From contig NZ_FMYF01000007.1 in the NCBI RefSeq assembly GCF_900092135.1, positions 1-64,000 of the forward strand: a DNA stretch of 64,000 bases. The letters are read 5' to 3'. How positions within the stretch are numbered: the first letter of the stretch is position 1; each line of letters opens with the position of its first letter. The notes beneath the pieces were generated by a model. It had not been told where the DNA came from, did not search any database, and worked only from the letters and a program-made list of their open reading frames with translations. This stretch comes from Raineyella antarctica (GTDB lineage Bacteria > Actinomycetota > Actinomycetes > Propionibacteriales > Propionibacteriaceae). Below, in pieces: positions 23,018-31,854 of this stretch. The position numbers and the translations under genes are program-made.

Positions 23018-23043
23018 GGCTCCTCGGACACGAAGGAGAAGAT

Positions 23044-24402
23044 ATGGGCAAGTTGTTCGGCACCGACGGCATCCGCGGCGAGGCCAACCGGCACCCGATG
23101 GACGCGATCACCGCATACCGCCTCGGGCAGGCGGTCACGCACGTGATGGGCCGCAACAAGCCCGAGGGGCACCGCATCCGGATCGTCATCGGCAAGGACA
23201 CCCGCATCTCCGGGTACATGCTGGAGGCCGCCCTCGAGGCGGGCGTGACCTCGATGGGCGGCCACGTCGAGATGGTCGGCGTACTGCCGACCCCGGGTAT
23301 CGCGTACATCACCGAGTCGATGCGGGCCGACGCCGGCTTCGTCGTCTCCGCCTCGCACAACCCGTACCAGGACAACGGCATCAAGGTCTTCGCCGGCACC
23401 GGCTACAAGCTGACCGACGAGGAGGAGCACGAGATCGAGGACCTGGTCCTCGGCGACGGCCTGGACGACCTGCGCCCCTTCTCCGCGGACATGGGCCGGG
23501 CGCACCGCCTGGACGACGCGGTCGGCCGCTACACCGTCTTCCTGAAGAACACCTTCCCGCGCGAGCTGTCGATGGAGGGCTTCAAGGTCGTCCTGGACAC
23601 CGGCAACGGGGCCACGTACGAGGTCGGCCCGGCCATCTTCCAGGAGCTCGGCGCTGACGTCACCGTCATCCACGACGAGCCCAACGGCTTCAACATCAAC
23701 GACAACTGCGGCTCCCAGCACACCGGGGACCTGCGGGCCAAGGTGCTGGAGACCGGTGCCCAGGTCGGCCTGGCCTTCGACGGCGATGGCGACCGGCTGA
23801 TCGCCGTCGACGAGCTCGGCAACGAGATCACCGGCGACCAGATCCTGATGCTCTGCGCCAAGCAGCTGCACGCCGAGGGCAGGCTGGCCAACGACCTGCT
23901 CGTCTCCACGGTGATGAGCAACCTGGGCATGACCCTGGCCTGCGAGAAGTACGGCTTCAAGCACCACGCCTCCAAGGTCGGCGACCGCTACGTGCTGGAG
24001 GACATGCGCCGGCTCGGCGCCTCGCTGGGCGGGGAGGACTCCGGCCACGTCATCTTCCTGGACCACCACACCACCGGTGATGGCGAGCTGACCGCCCTCC
24101 AGGTCGTCGCGACGATGCTGAAGACCGGCAAGCCGCTGTCCGAGCTGGCGACGGCGATGGAGGTGTTCCCGCAGGTGCTGATCAACATCGACGTGGCCTC
24201 CAAGCCCGACATCGCCACCGTCCCCCGGATCGGTGCCGCGATCGAGCAGGCCGAGATGGAGCTGGCCGGTCGCGGCCGGGTGCTGGTGCGCTACTCCGGC
24301 ACCCAGAACCTGTGCCGGGTGATGGTCGAGGGCCCCACCGAGGAGACCACCCGCCGCTACGCCGAGCAGATCGCCGACGTCGTCCGCGCCACCATCGGCT
24401 GA
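23044..24402 (+). CDS. glmM: Phosphoglucosamine mutase
   Basis: It interconverts glucosamine 6-phosphate and glucosamine 1-phosphate on the way to UDP-N-acetylglucosamine for the cell wall. The 452-residue product opens GKLFGTDGIRGEAN. The phosphoserine loop is SASHNPYQDNG (S104), the magnesium loop is DGDGDR, the sugar-binding loop is GGEDSGHV and the phosphate-binding loop is RYSGTQNLCRV; all are intact. AGGAG precedes the ATG. It is sandwiched between the GlmU-like gene and a nucleotidyltransferase-fold gene that starts one base after its stop codon. Confidence 0.95.
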   Translation: MGKLFGTDGIRGEANRHPMDAITAYRLGQAVTHVMGRNKPEGHRIRIVIGKDTRISGYMLEAALEAGVTSMGGHVEMVGVLPTPGIAYITESMRADAGFVVSASHNPYQDNGIKVFAGTGYKLTDEEEHEIEDLVLGDGLDDLRPFSADMGRAHRLDDAVGRYTVFLKNTFPRELSMEGFKVVLDTGNGATYEVGPAIFQELGADVTVIHDEPNGFNINDNCGSQHTGDLRAKVLETGAQVGLAFDGDGDRLIAVDELGNEITGDQILMLCAKQLHAEGRLANDLLVSTVMSNLGMTLACEKYGFKHHASKVGDRYVLEDMRRLGASLGGEDSGHVIFLDHHTTGDGELTALQVVATMLKTGKPLSELATAMEVFPQVLINIDVASKPDIATVPRIGAAIEQAEMELAGRGRVLVRYSGTQNLCRVMVEGPTEETTRRYAEQIADVVRATIG

Positions 24403-24403
24403 C

Positions 24404-25345
24404 GTGCCACCGACACGAGAGGCCCGGGGTGCGGACGGGCTGGCAGACCGCGCCCTTCGTACCCTGGCCTTCCGCGGCCCGCTGACCGGCTCCCAGCTGC
24501 AGGAGGCGCTCGGCGCGCCGAACTTCGCGCTGTGGAAGGCGTGCATGCTCGACGACCGGATCGCCCACCGGGTGATCGGCCGGCGCTACGTACGCCTCGA
24601 CATCAAGCTGGACGGCTACGTACGCCTCTCGCCCTCGATCCTGCGCGAGTTCCTGACCTATACGGTGGTCGGGCCGGCCGAGGACACCGTGGCGCTGGAC
24701 ACCGCGGCGTCCGCCCTGGCGGACCACATCCAGCACGTCAGCAAGCGCAAGCTGTACACCGCGCGCCGGATCATGGACGAGATCGCGCGGCCGTTCCTGA
24801 CCGATCCGGTGCTGTCCCGGTACTTCTGCATCGCCCTGGCCGGCGACATCGTCTACGAGATGTCGCACGAGGTGCTGCGCCCGGAGCGGTCCACCGGGAT
24901 CCTGGTGCAGGGCTCCGACCTCGACATCGTGGTGCTGGTCGCCGACGACGCACCCGAGGGCCTGGCCGCCGACCTGGATGCCGCGATCTACGCGAAGAAG
25001 TACTACTACCTGCGCCATCCGGCGTTCCGCGAGGAGCTGGACTACGTGGTCAAGTCGGTGGCGACGCTGCGCCAACAGGCCACCTTCGGTGACTTCCACC
25101 AGATGGTGGCGTCCAAGGTCTGGCTCGAGGGCCGCTACCTGTGCGGTGACCGTGCGCTGTTCGACCGGGCCAAGGACATGCTGGCCGAGGCCGGCGTCGT
25201 CGACCGCCTCGCCGCCCTGGAGGATGAAGCGATCGCGACCCGGGAGTACCAGCAGCAGCGGCTGCTGGAAACCCCCTGGGACGAACTCCACGACGACGAC
25301 CTCGGGCTGTTCTACACCGCGGAGGAGTCCGAGGAGTTTCGCTGA
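24404..25345 (+). CDS. Nucleotidyltransferase-fold protein of unknown function
   Basis: This 313-residue protein begins at GTG one base after glmM. It has an N-terminal winged-helix-like part (LTGSQLQEALGAPNFALWKACML), then ILVQGSDLDIVVLVADD, the GSxLDxxxx signature of the polymerase-beta nucleotidyltransferase fold, with further acidic residues (EELDYVV). A C-terminal acidic helical tail ends the protein. The substrate could be a protein, RNA or small molecule. Its tight coupling to glmM suggests a role tied to amino-sugar metabolism, but no function is established from sequence. Confidence 0.7.
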   Translation: MPPTREARGADGLADRALRTLAFRGPLTGSQLQEALGAPNFALWKACMLDDRIAHRVIGRRYVRLDIKLDGYVRLSPSILREFLTYTVVGPAEDTVALDTAASALADHIQHVSKRKLYTARRIMDEIARPFLTDPVLSRYFCIALAGDIVYEMSHEVLRPERSTGILVQGSDLDIVVLVADDAPEGLAADLDAAIYAKKYYYLRHPAFREELDYVVKSVATLRQQATFGDFHQMVASKVWLEGRYLCGDRALFDRAKDMLAEAGVVDRLAALEDEAIATREYQQQRLLETPWDELHDDDLGLFYTAEESEEFR

Positions 25346-25428
25346 GGGCTGCGGCCTGTGGCGGGGGCCCTGCGATGGCTCCGGGCGGCTGGGGGACTCC
25401 GTGGCATCTGCGTGGTCGGCGGCGACCC

Positions 25429-25494
25429 GCGGCCGTACGTTGGCGGCGTGCGCCAGCGGCCGTACGTTGGCGGCGTGCGCCAGCGGCCGTACGG
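25429..25494 (+). repeat. 27-base direct repeat, 2.4 copies
   Basis: The 27-base unit begins GCGGCCGTACGTTGG. It occurs at 25429-25455 and 25456-25482 without change, with a partial third copy to 25494. It is in the gene-free stretch after the nucleotidyltransferase gene. Confidence 0.85.
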
Positions 25495-25498
25495 CTGC

Positions 25499-25545
25499 TT
25501 AGGTACGGCGAATCTGGTGGTCTATCCGTAGATTCGGCGCACCTA
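25499..25545. repeat. Large imperfect inverted repeat
   Basis: Arms of 17 bases (TTAGGTACGGCGAATCT and AGATTCGGCGCACCTAA, 15 of 17 paired) flank a 14-base loop. It could be a terminator for the glmM operon, a mobile hairpin element or an operator. The AT-rich arm termini are unlike the surroundings. Confidence 0.7.
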
Positions 25546-25701
25546 ACGAGCCACCACGGCCGTACCGCCGCCTCGGGACGCTTGACGGCCGCACCGGAGC
25601 GCTTGGCGGGCGACCTGCGGCCGGGCAGGGAGCTTGAGACGCCGGACGGCCGCAGTCGCGCCCGGCGGTCGGCCTCGGACAGTCGCCGCCATCCAGTCGA
25701 A

Positions 25702-25776
25702 GGTCACGCCGGGTCACGCCGGGTCACGCCGGGTCACGCCGGTAACGCCGGTAACGCCGGTAACGCCGGTAACGCC
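25702..25776 (+). repeat. Compound minisatellite
   Basis: Four copies of the 10-base unit GGTCACGCCG run directly into four copies of the 9-base unit GTAACGCCG (the last lacks one base). Two units of different length from a shared core imply slippage at the junction. There is no gene here. The wider stretch 25346-26000 holds only this, the direct repeat and the inverted repeat. Confidence 0.85.
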
Positions 25777-26012
25777 TCCGTACGCCGAACCCGAGCGTTC
25801 CACTCTCCGAACGACGTGATCCATCTCACATTTCACACCTCGGGTCCAGCACCTGACACACCCCTGGGAAGCCGCTCCCGCTAGGTCGTTCACCCCTCGC
25901 CGCGGACACCCGGAAGACCCCGGCTGAGGTGACCTCCACCGTTATCAAGCTGAGTCACCCCCGTTATCAATTTGTGATCTGGTGCGAGCTCTTGTTAGCG
26001 TGACGTCCGCGT

Positions 26013-26215
26013 GCAGATCCCAAAGATCCCACGTCGCGGGCGGATCGCCGAGTTCTGCCGCCACCCGTGTCCCGTTGTCACAAACGTCACGGCAGAAGCG
26101 GGGGAACCACATGTGACCGACCCTCACCGGTCGGTCTTGGGGTTAAGCAGACGGAGGCCCGCCTCCGGATGCCGGGTGTCTCCCACCCGAACCCGACAGC
26201 TCACCTCGTAGGCTC
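26013..26215 (+). promoter_or_regulatory. c-di-AMP (ydaO/yuaA) riboswitch
   Basis: The conserved ydaO landmarks appear in order: GCCGAGTTCTGCC paired with GGCAGAAGCG, then GGGGGAACCACA, CTTGGGGTTAAG, and near the 3' end CCCGAACCCGACAGCTCACC followed by TCGTAGGC. It ends about a dozen bases before the NlpC/P60 gene. In actinobacteria this class typically controls cell-wall hydrolases and turns them off when c-di-AMP is high. Boundaries are approximate. Confidence 0.92.
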
Positions 26216-26227
26216 ACGGAGGCCCAG

Positions 26228-27121
26228 ATGTCCAAGTCCACTTTCACCACCCCGCGCCGCAGCGCCGGCACCACGATCCACACGACGCGTCGTGCCCACG
26301 CTGTCGCCGCGCACAGCGCCGGCTTCACCGGCACCTCCGCCGCCCGTCGCGCCGGCCTGGCCGCCGTGGCCGGTCTGGTGACCGTCGGCGTGGTCGCCCC
26401 GGCCGCCGCCCACGCCGAGGCGTACGCCCCGGCAGGCGCCCAGAACACGACGTACACCGTCCCGAGCACCACCAGCACCACGAGCACCACCACCGGGACC
26501 GCGTCGACCTCCACCGCGAAATACACCACTGTGGCGCTCAACGTCCGCATCGCTGCGAGCATCGATTCTCCGCGGGTGACGACGCTCGCCGCCGGCACCA
26601 AGGTCACCACGACCGGCACCACTTCCGGTGGCTGGACCCAGATCAGCCACGACGGGGCCAAGCGCTGGGTGTCCAGCCAGTACCTGACCTCGACCTCGCC
26701 CGCGGGCTCGCGCTCCGCCACGACCTCCCGCTCGGCCGACCGCACGGCCATGAACGTGTCGGTCGACACCTCGGGCCTGTCCGCCAAGCGCGCCGCGATC
26801 GTGAAGGCCGCCTACCAGGGCATCGGCAGCGGCTACGTCTACGGTGGGACGACCTTCGGCGCCTGGGACTGCTCCGGCTTCGTGCTGTGGGCCACCAGCC
26901 ACGCCGGCATCAGCCTGCCGCGCACGTCCCAGGCCCAGGCCGCGGCGCTGACCCGCACGTCCAACCCGCAGCCGGGCGACCTGGTCCTCCAGAACGGCGG
27001 CGGCCACATCGGCATCTACGTCGGCAACGGCATGATGATCTCCGCGCTGAACCCCAGCGAGGGCACCAAGCTGCACCCGGTCAGCTGGATGCCGGTCGCG
27101 GGGTACTACACCTACAGCTGA
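26228..27121 (+). CDS. Secreted NlpC/P60 peptidoglycan hydrolase with SH3 domain
   Basis: A 297-residue exported endopeptidase that cuts peptidoglycan stem peptides. An Ala-rich export segment ending AAAHAEA lies near residue 60 after an unusually long basic N-terminal region. A Thr/Ser linker follows, then a bacterial SH3 domain (VALNVRIAAS...GGWTQISHDGAKRWVSSQYL) and a C-terminal NlpC/P60 domain with C215 (WDCSGFV) and H260 (GHIGIYVG). The riboswitch upstream ties expression to c-di-AMP and osmotic or wall stress. The operon is probably monocistronic, with a terminator at 27177. Confidence 0.93.
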   Translation: MSKSTFTTPRRSAGTTIHTTRRAHAVAAHSAGFTGTSAARRAGLAAVAGLVTVGVVAPAAAHAEAYAPAGAQNTTYTVPSTTSTTSTTTGTASTSTAKYTTVALNVRIAASIDSPRVTTLAAGTKVTTTGTTSGGWTQISHDGAKRWVSSQYLTSTSPAGSRSATTSRSADRTAMNVSVDTSGLSAKRAAIVKAAYQGIGSGYVYGGTTFGAWDCSGFVLWATSHAGISLPRTSQAQAAALTRTSNPQPGDLVLQNGGGHIGIYVGNGMMISALNPSEGTKLHPVSWMPVAGYYTYS

Positions 27122-27176
27122 TCGTCGCCGCCACACCGCCCCGCAGTGTGGCCCGACAGCCGCAACGCCCCCGGCA

Positions 27177-27203
27177 GACGCCCCCGGCCCCGCCGGGGGC
27201 GTC
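27177..27203 (+). terminator. Terminator after NlpC/P60 gene
   Basis: A perfect 11 bp stem (GACGCCCCCGG and complement) with a five-base loop lies 56 bases after the stop codon. Confidence 0.8.
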
Positions 27204-27288
27204 GTCGTCGGACAGGACCGCGATCCTTCGCCCCTAGACTGACGATGCACCATGCCGTTCGCACCCGTCCCCGGTTACCGAGGTGGTC

Positions 27289-29856
27289 ATGACCGACGAG
27301 AACAGCCAGTCCCCCGGCGAATCCCCGTTGTCGGGGACGTCGCAGCCGACCCCTACAGGGGTCGGATCCCCGGGAAGCTACCGCGCTCGTCTGCACACCC
27401 ACCGCGTACGCCATGCCGCCCGGAACGGCGGGACCCCGGCCCCCGATGCTGCCTGGCGGCCCATCCCCACCCCTCCACCCACGCCCGGCGCAGCACTGGC
27501 GGCCCGCGCAGCGACCTCCGCGCCGCGTCCACGGGGCCGCGGCCCGCGATCGGGTGGCACGCCCGCCCCTGCCCCCGGCCCCTCCCCCGCTGCGCCGAAC
27601 ACGAACCCTCCCACCCCGAGCACGCCGCCCACCCCGAGCACGCCGCCTCCCACCCCGAGCGCACCCACGCCGAGCGCCCCTCCGCCGAGCGCCCCTCCGC
27701 CGACCGGACCCGCCGACCAGGCGCACTTCGAGTCGGTGGCTCCGGCATCGGCCGCCCCGGTGCCGCTCGGCGCGGTGGCACGGCACCGCTTCGGTCCGGA
27801 CGGCCCAGGGGATGCCCCCTCGTACGAACGTCCCAGCGAGAACGATCCCGAGTCACTCGGTGACGCCCCCTCCCTGGCCCGGCACTGGAACACGCTCGGG
27901 TCGTGGGCCGGGAGCCAGGTCAGGTTGCGGGACCGGATCCCGCGCGGGCGCCGCCTCGCCCGCCTCGCGATCGGGTTCGTCGCCCTGGTCGTGCTCGGTA
28001 CCACCGGTGGTGCCGGCCTGCTCTATGCGAATGCCGACCTCAACCGCACCAATCCCGACTTCCTGAGCAACAACACCGCGCTGTACTACGGCGACGGCCA
28101 CACCGAGCTGACCACCCTGAGCGTGCAGAACCGCACCACCATCCCGTACGCCCAGATGCCCCAGTCGATCAAGGACGCCGCGGTCGCGGCCGAGAACCGC
28201 TCCTACTGGCAGGACCAGGGAGTCTCACTGGCCGGCATGGCCCGGGCCGGCGTCGCGATCGTGACCGGCAAGCAGGTCCAGGGCGGCTCCACCATCACCC
28301 AGCAGTACGCCAAGCTGGTCTACCTCTCCTCCGATCGCACGGTCATCCGCAAGGTCCGCGAGATCGCGTACGCCCTGAAGCTGTCCGACCAGCGCTCCAA
28401 GGAGGTGGTGCTCGAGGACTACCTCAACACCGTCTTCTTCGGCCGCGACGCGTACGGGGTGCAGGCCGCCGCCCGCGCGTGGTTCGGCAAGGACGCCAAG
28501 AACCTGAACGTCGGGGAGAGCGCCGTACTCGCCGCGGTGATCCAGAACTCCTCGATCCTCGACCCCGCGGTGTCGCCCGACAACAAGGCCCGCCTGGAGG
28601 GCCGCTACGAGTACGTCCTGTCCGGGATGCTCGCGATGGGCTCGATCACCCAGCAGCAGTACGACCGCTTCCACGGGCACCTGCCGGCCATGCCCGGCCA
28701 GCCCCTGATGCAGCGCTACGACGGCCCGCAGGGCTTCCTGGTCAACATGGTCGAGGCCGAGCTGAAGCGGCTGGGCTACGACGAGGCCGAGATCAACGGC
28801 GGCGGCCTGCGGGTCACCACGACGTTCGACCCGGCCGCCCAGAAGGCGGCCGAGAAGGCCGCCACCGAGCAGCGGGACCGGGCCGCCGCCGCGGCCACCA
28901 AGGGCGCCCCGCGGGCGGACCTGCACGCGGCGATCGCCTCGGTCGACAGCCACACCGGCGCCGTCCTCGCCCTGTACGGCGGCGATGACTTCGTGAAGAA
29001 CTCGCGCAACTGGGCCACCACGCCCCGGATGACCGGTTCGACGTTCAAGGCCTTCGGCCTGGTCGCCGCCCTGCGCGACGGCAACACGCTGAACTCCACC
29101 TTCAATGGCAACACCTTCCAGCTCGACCGCCAGCCGATGCCGGTGCGCAACGAGTTCAACCGGAACTACGGCTCGGCCGTGTCCCTGCAGTACGCGACCC
29201 AGGAGTCGATCAACACCGCCTTCGTCGACATGGTCCACCAGATGCAGGACGGCCCCAAGAAGGTGATGAAGGCCGCCAACGACGCCGGTGCCCCGACCGG
29301 GATGGGCTGGGGCAACTACGACCGGATGGTGCTCGGCGAGCCCGAGGTCAGCCCGCTGGACATGGCCGCCTCGTACGCGACGCTGACCAACGGTGGCGTA
29401 CGCCACGCCCCACACGTGGTGGCCGAGGTCAAGGACATGCATGGCAAGGTGCTCTACAAGGCCGACGACCGTGGCGAGCAGGCGATCGAGGCCGACATCG
29501 CGCGGGACACCACGTACGCCCTGCAGCGGGTGACCCAGAGCGGCACCGGCACCCGGGCCGCGGCCCTGGGCCGGCCGGTCGCCGGCAAGACCGGCACCGC
29601 CGGGGCCGCCGATTCCATCTACGCCAGCTGGTTCATCGGCGCCACCACACGGGTCTCGACCGCGGTGATGTATGTTGCCGGCAACGACGGGCAGACCGAC
29701 CTGGACCCGTACGCCCAGCCGGGGGCACGGACGTTCTTCGGCTCGGGCTACCCGGCCCAGACCTGGCTCGACTACATGCAGGTGGCCACCAAGGGGGATC
29801 CCTGGGAGGCGTTCCCGCCGGCGGCGCAGGTGAGCCGGCCGAGGCTGCGCGGCTGA
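27289..29856 (+). CDS. Class A penicillin-binding protein (bifunctional)
   Basis: A membrane-anchored transglycosylase-transpeptidase for peptidoglycan, 855 residues. A 200-residue Pro/Thr/Ser-rich cytoplasmic region precedes one membrane helix (LAIGFVALVVLGTTGGAGLLY). The GT51 domain has GGSTITQQYAK and VVLEDYLNTVFFG; its first motif reads AAENRSYWQDQG, keeping the catalytic Glu but with Asn for the usual Asp, a variant I believe is common in actinobacteria. The transpeptidase has S584 (GSTFK), SIN and GKTGTA. The ATG at 27289 is chosen over a GTG six bases upstream. Confidence 0.92.
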   Translation: MTDENSQSPGESPLSGTSQPTPTGVGSPGSYRARLHTHRVRHAARNGGTPAPDAAWRPIPTPPPTPGAALAARAATSAPRPRGRGPRSGGTPAPAPGPSPAAPNTNPPTPSTPPTPSTPPPTPSAPTPSAPPPSAPPPTGPADQAHFESVAPASAAPVPLGAVARHRFGPDGPGDAPSYERPSENDPESLGDAPSLARHWNTLGSWAGSQVRLRDRIPRGRRLARLAIGFVALVVLGTTGGAGLLYANADLNRTNPDFLSNNTALYYGDGHTELTTLSVQNRTTIPYAQMPQSIKDAAVAAENRSYWQDQGVSLAGMARAGVAIVTGKQVQGGSTITQQYAKLVYLSSDRTVIRKVREIAYALKLSDQRSKEVVLEDYLNTVFFGRDAYGVQAAARAWFGKDAKNLNVGESAVLAAVIQNSSILDPAVSPDNKARLEGRYEYVLSGMLAMGSITQQQYDRFHGHLPAMPGQPLMQRYDGPQGFLVNMVEAELKRLGYDEAEINGGGLRVTTTFDPAAQKAAEKAATEQRDRAAAAATKGAPRADLHAAIASVDSHTGAVLALYGGDDFVKNSRNWATTPRMTGSTFKAFGLVAALRDGNTLNSTFNGNTFQLDRQPMPVRNEFNRNYGSAVSLQYATQESINTAFVDMVHQMQDGPKKVMKAANDAGAPTGMGWGNYDRMVLGEPEVSPLDMAASYATLTNGGVRHAPHVVAEVKDMHGKVLYKADDRGEQAIEADIARDTTYALQRVTQSGTGTRAAALGRPVAGKTGTAGAADSIYASWFIGATTRVSTAVMYVAGNDGQTDLDPYAQPGARTFFGSGYPAQTWLDYMQVATKGDPWEAFPPAAQVSRPRLRG

Positions 29857-29878
29857 GCGAGGCCCGGCGGGCCGGCGA

Positions 29879-31000
29879 TCAGTCGACCAGCAGCAGGCGG
29901 TCGTCGCCGGGCTGAGGGCTCCCCCGGCCGTCCCTGTTGGAGGTCCCGACGACCAGCGGGGCGGCGTCCCCGGAGGCCCCGACCGCCCGGAGCCGGCCGT
30001 ACTCGCCCTTGAAGTGCGCCACCGGCGCCTCGGTGGTCCCGGCGGCATCGATCGGGACCTGCCACAGCGTCGTGCCGCGCAACGAGCCCATCCACAACGA
30101 TCCACGCCACCAGGCGAGCCCACTGGGCGAGGCGTCGCCGGGGTTCCAGGTCCGCATCGGGTCGGTGATGCCCTTCCGCGTCCCCATGCCCTCCACCTCA
30201 GGCCAGCCATAGTTGCTGCCGGAGGTGATCAGGTTGAGCTCGTCCCAGGTGTTCTGGCCCAGCTCGCTGGCCCACATCCGGCCCTTGTCGTCCCAGGCCA
30301 GGCCCTGCACATTGCGGTGTCCGATCGTGTAGACCTCGTTGCCCCAGGCGTTGCCAGGGGCCGGCTTGCCCTCGGGTGTGAGTCGCAGGATCTTGCCGGC
30401 CAGCGAGGTGGGGTCCTGGGCGGCCGGGCCGTTGGCCGCATCCCCGGTCGACACGTACAGGTAGCCGTCCGGGCCGAACCTGACCTGCCCGCCGTTGTGG
30501 ATCCCTGCCTTCGGGACCCCTGTCAACAGGGCCTCCTCGCGACCAAGGGACTTCCCGTCGAAGGCGAACCGGACCAGTTGGTTGGCCTGGTCGCTGGAGT
30601 AGTAGGCGTAGACGTAGCGCTCGTCCGGGGAGAGCGCGACGCCCAGCAGACCACCCTCGGCAGACGGCACTGCCGCCACCCTCCCGAGCTCCCGGACACC
30701 CGGGCCACCGGCAACCGGCCCGCCGGTGCCGCGGACCGGCACGCGCAGGATCCGCCCGGTGTCGCGCTCCGAGACCAGGGCATCGCCGTTGGAGAAGAAG
30801 TCGATCCCCCAGGGGACGTCCAGCTCGGTGGCCAGGTCGGTGGCCCGGACCTGGGTCCCGGACGACGTGGCCGTCGCCGCCCCCGCGGCCTCCGGGGGCA
30901 GCGGTGTCGCCGACGTGCCGGGGCTGTGCCCCGTACCGGCGCAGGCCGCGAGGGAGACCAGGACCAGCCCGGCCATCGCCGCGCCGGACGTACGTCGCAT
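29879..31000 (-). CDS. PQQ-dependent sugar dehydrogenase-fold lipoprotein
   Basis: A secreted six-bladed beta-propeller of the glucose/sorbosone dehydrogenase family, about 373 residues. The signal peptide ends in a lipobox (LVSLAACAG). Family motifs seen are DVPWGIDFF, EGGLLGVALSP, HNGGQVRFGPDGYLYVSTGDA, GNEVYTIGHRNVQGLAWD and GSNYGWPEVEG. Many members lack bound PQQ and have unknown substrates. An ATG at 31000 is preferred; a GTG five codons upstream is possible. It converges with the PBP gene. Confidence 0.86.
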   Translation of the reverse strand: MRRTSGAAMAGLVLVSLAACAGTGHSPGTSATPLPPEAAGAATATSSGTQVRATDLATELDVPWGIDFFSNGDALVSERDTGRILRVPVRGTGGPVAGGPGVRELGRVAAVPSAEGGLLGVALSPDERYVYAYYSSDQANQLVRFAFDGKSLGREEALLTGVPKAGIHNGGQVRFGPDGYLYVSTGDAANGPAAQDPTSLAGKILRLTPEGKPAPGNAWGNEVYTIGHRNVQGLAWDDKGRMWASELGQNTWDELNLITSGSNYGWPEVEGMGTRKGITDPMRTWNPGDASPSGLAWWRGSLWMGSLRGTTLWQVPIDAAGTTEAPVAHFKGEYGRLRAVGASGDAAPLVVGTSNRDGRGSPQPGDDRLLLVD

Positions 31001-31223
31001 TCGTCCACCCAGCACGACTCCACCCCTCGTCAGCGCGGCCTTTCGTTCATCGTCACACGTCCGGCGGGGAGGCTGCCGGATGGTGGGGGGAGGCCACAGA
31101 AAGCGGTAGGCTCTTCATTGAAGATTCACAGGCTTGTCGTCCCCTACGAGTTGTAGTACTACCCGTGATAGGTGTACCTTTCATGTCGTAGCCCCACTCA
31201 ATGTAGAAATAGAGGGAACGATC

Positions 31224-31760
31224 ATGGAACGCACCGTTTACGGAGTTCTGAGCCGTGTGGCCGGCGTCATTCTGGTCATCGTCGGCATCCTGGCCATCTG
31301 GGGCGGAACCTTCGCCCACGGCTACGTCAAGGAGCAGCTCAGCCAGGAACGCATCACGATGCCCGCGGACGCGGCGCTGACCACCCCCGAGATGAAGTCT
31401 GCCCTCGGCAAGTGGTCCGGCACCCCGCTGGACAGCGGCCCCAAGGCGAAGGCCTACGCGAACAACTACATCCTCGAGCACATGAACGCCTCGAGCCAGG
31501 GCAAGACCTACAGCGAGGTCTCCGGGGAATACACCAAGCTCTCGAAGGACACCACCGCTGACCCGGCCGCGGTCAAGAAGCTCGGCGACCTGCGCCAGAC
31601 CCTCTTCATGGGTGACACCCTGCGCGGCCTCCTGCTGAGCGCCTACGGCTGGGGCCTGATCGGCACCATCGCCCTGTACGGCGGCGTCGCCCTGGTCATC
31701 ATCGGCGTGATCCTGGCCGCCCTCGGCTTCGGCCCGCTGCGGAGCAAGAAGACCGTCTGA
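31224..31760 (+). CDS. Two-TM membrane protein of unknown function
   Basis: 178 residues: an N-terminal membrane helix (GVILVIVGILAIWGGTFA), an extracytoplasmic loop of about 100 residues (ITMPADAAL...YILEHMNASSQGKTYSEVS), and a C-terminal pair of hydrophobic stretches. This family is widespread in actinobacteria and is often labelled 'aromatic ring-opening dioxygenase LigA' in error; it has no dioxygenase features. AGAGGGA precedes the ATG at 31224. It stands alone between terminators. Confidence 0.8.
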   Translation: MERTVYGVLSRVAGVILVIVGILAIWGGTFAHGYVKEQLSQERITMPADAALTTPEMKSALGKWSGTPLDSGPKAKAYANNYILEHMNASSQGKTYSEVSGEYTKLSKDTTADPAAVKKLGDLRQTLFMGDTLRGLLLSAYGWGLIGTIALYGGVALVIIGVILAALGFGPLRSKKTV

Positions 31761-31798
31761 CCCTCACCGGTCACACGGAGCACGACGCACCAGTCATC

Positions 31799-31830
31799 GG
31801 AGGCCCTCCCGCTCATGCGGGAGGGCCTCC
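31799..31830. terminator. Bidirectional terminator
   Basis: A perfect 14 bp stem (GGAGGCCCTCCCGC, loop TCAT, complement) sits between the convergent membrane protein and oxyR. Confidence 0.9.
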
Positions 31831-31854
31831 GTCGTCCCATCCACCAGCGCCCGC

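Noticed and set aside
25375-25884. Open frame across the repeat-rich region
   Set aside because: It is built from the 27-base and 10/9-base tandem repeats, is Arg/Ala-rich, and has no ribosome-binding site.
31224-31760. Aromatic ring dioxygenase LigA
   Set aside because: This family name is a database artefact for a two-TM membrane protein; no dioxygenase feature is present. The real LigA is at 18362.
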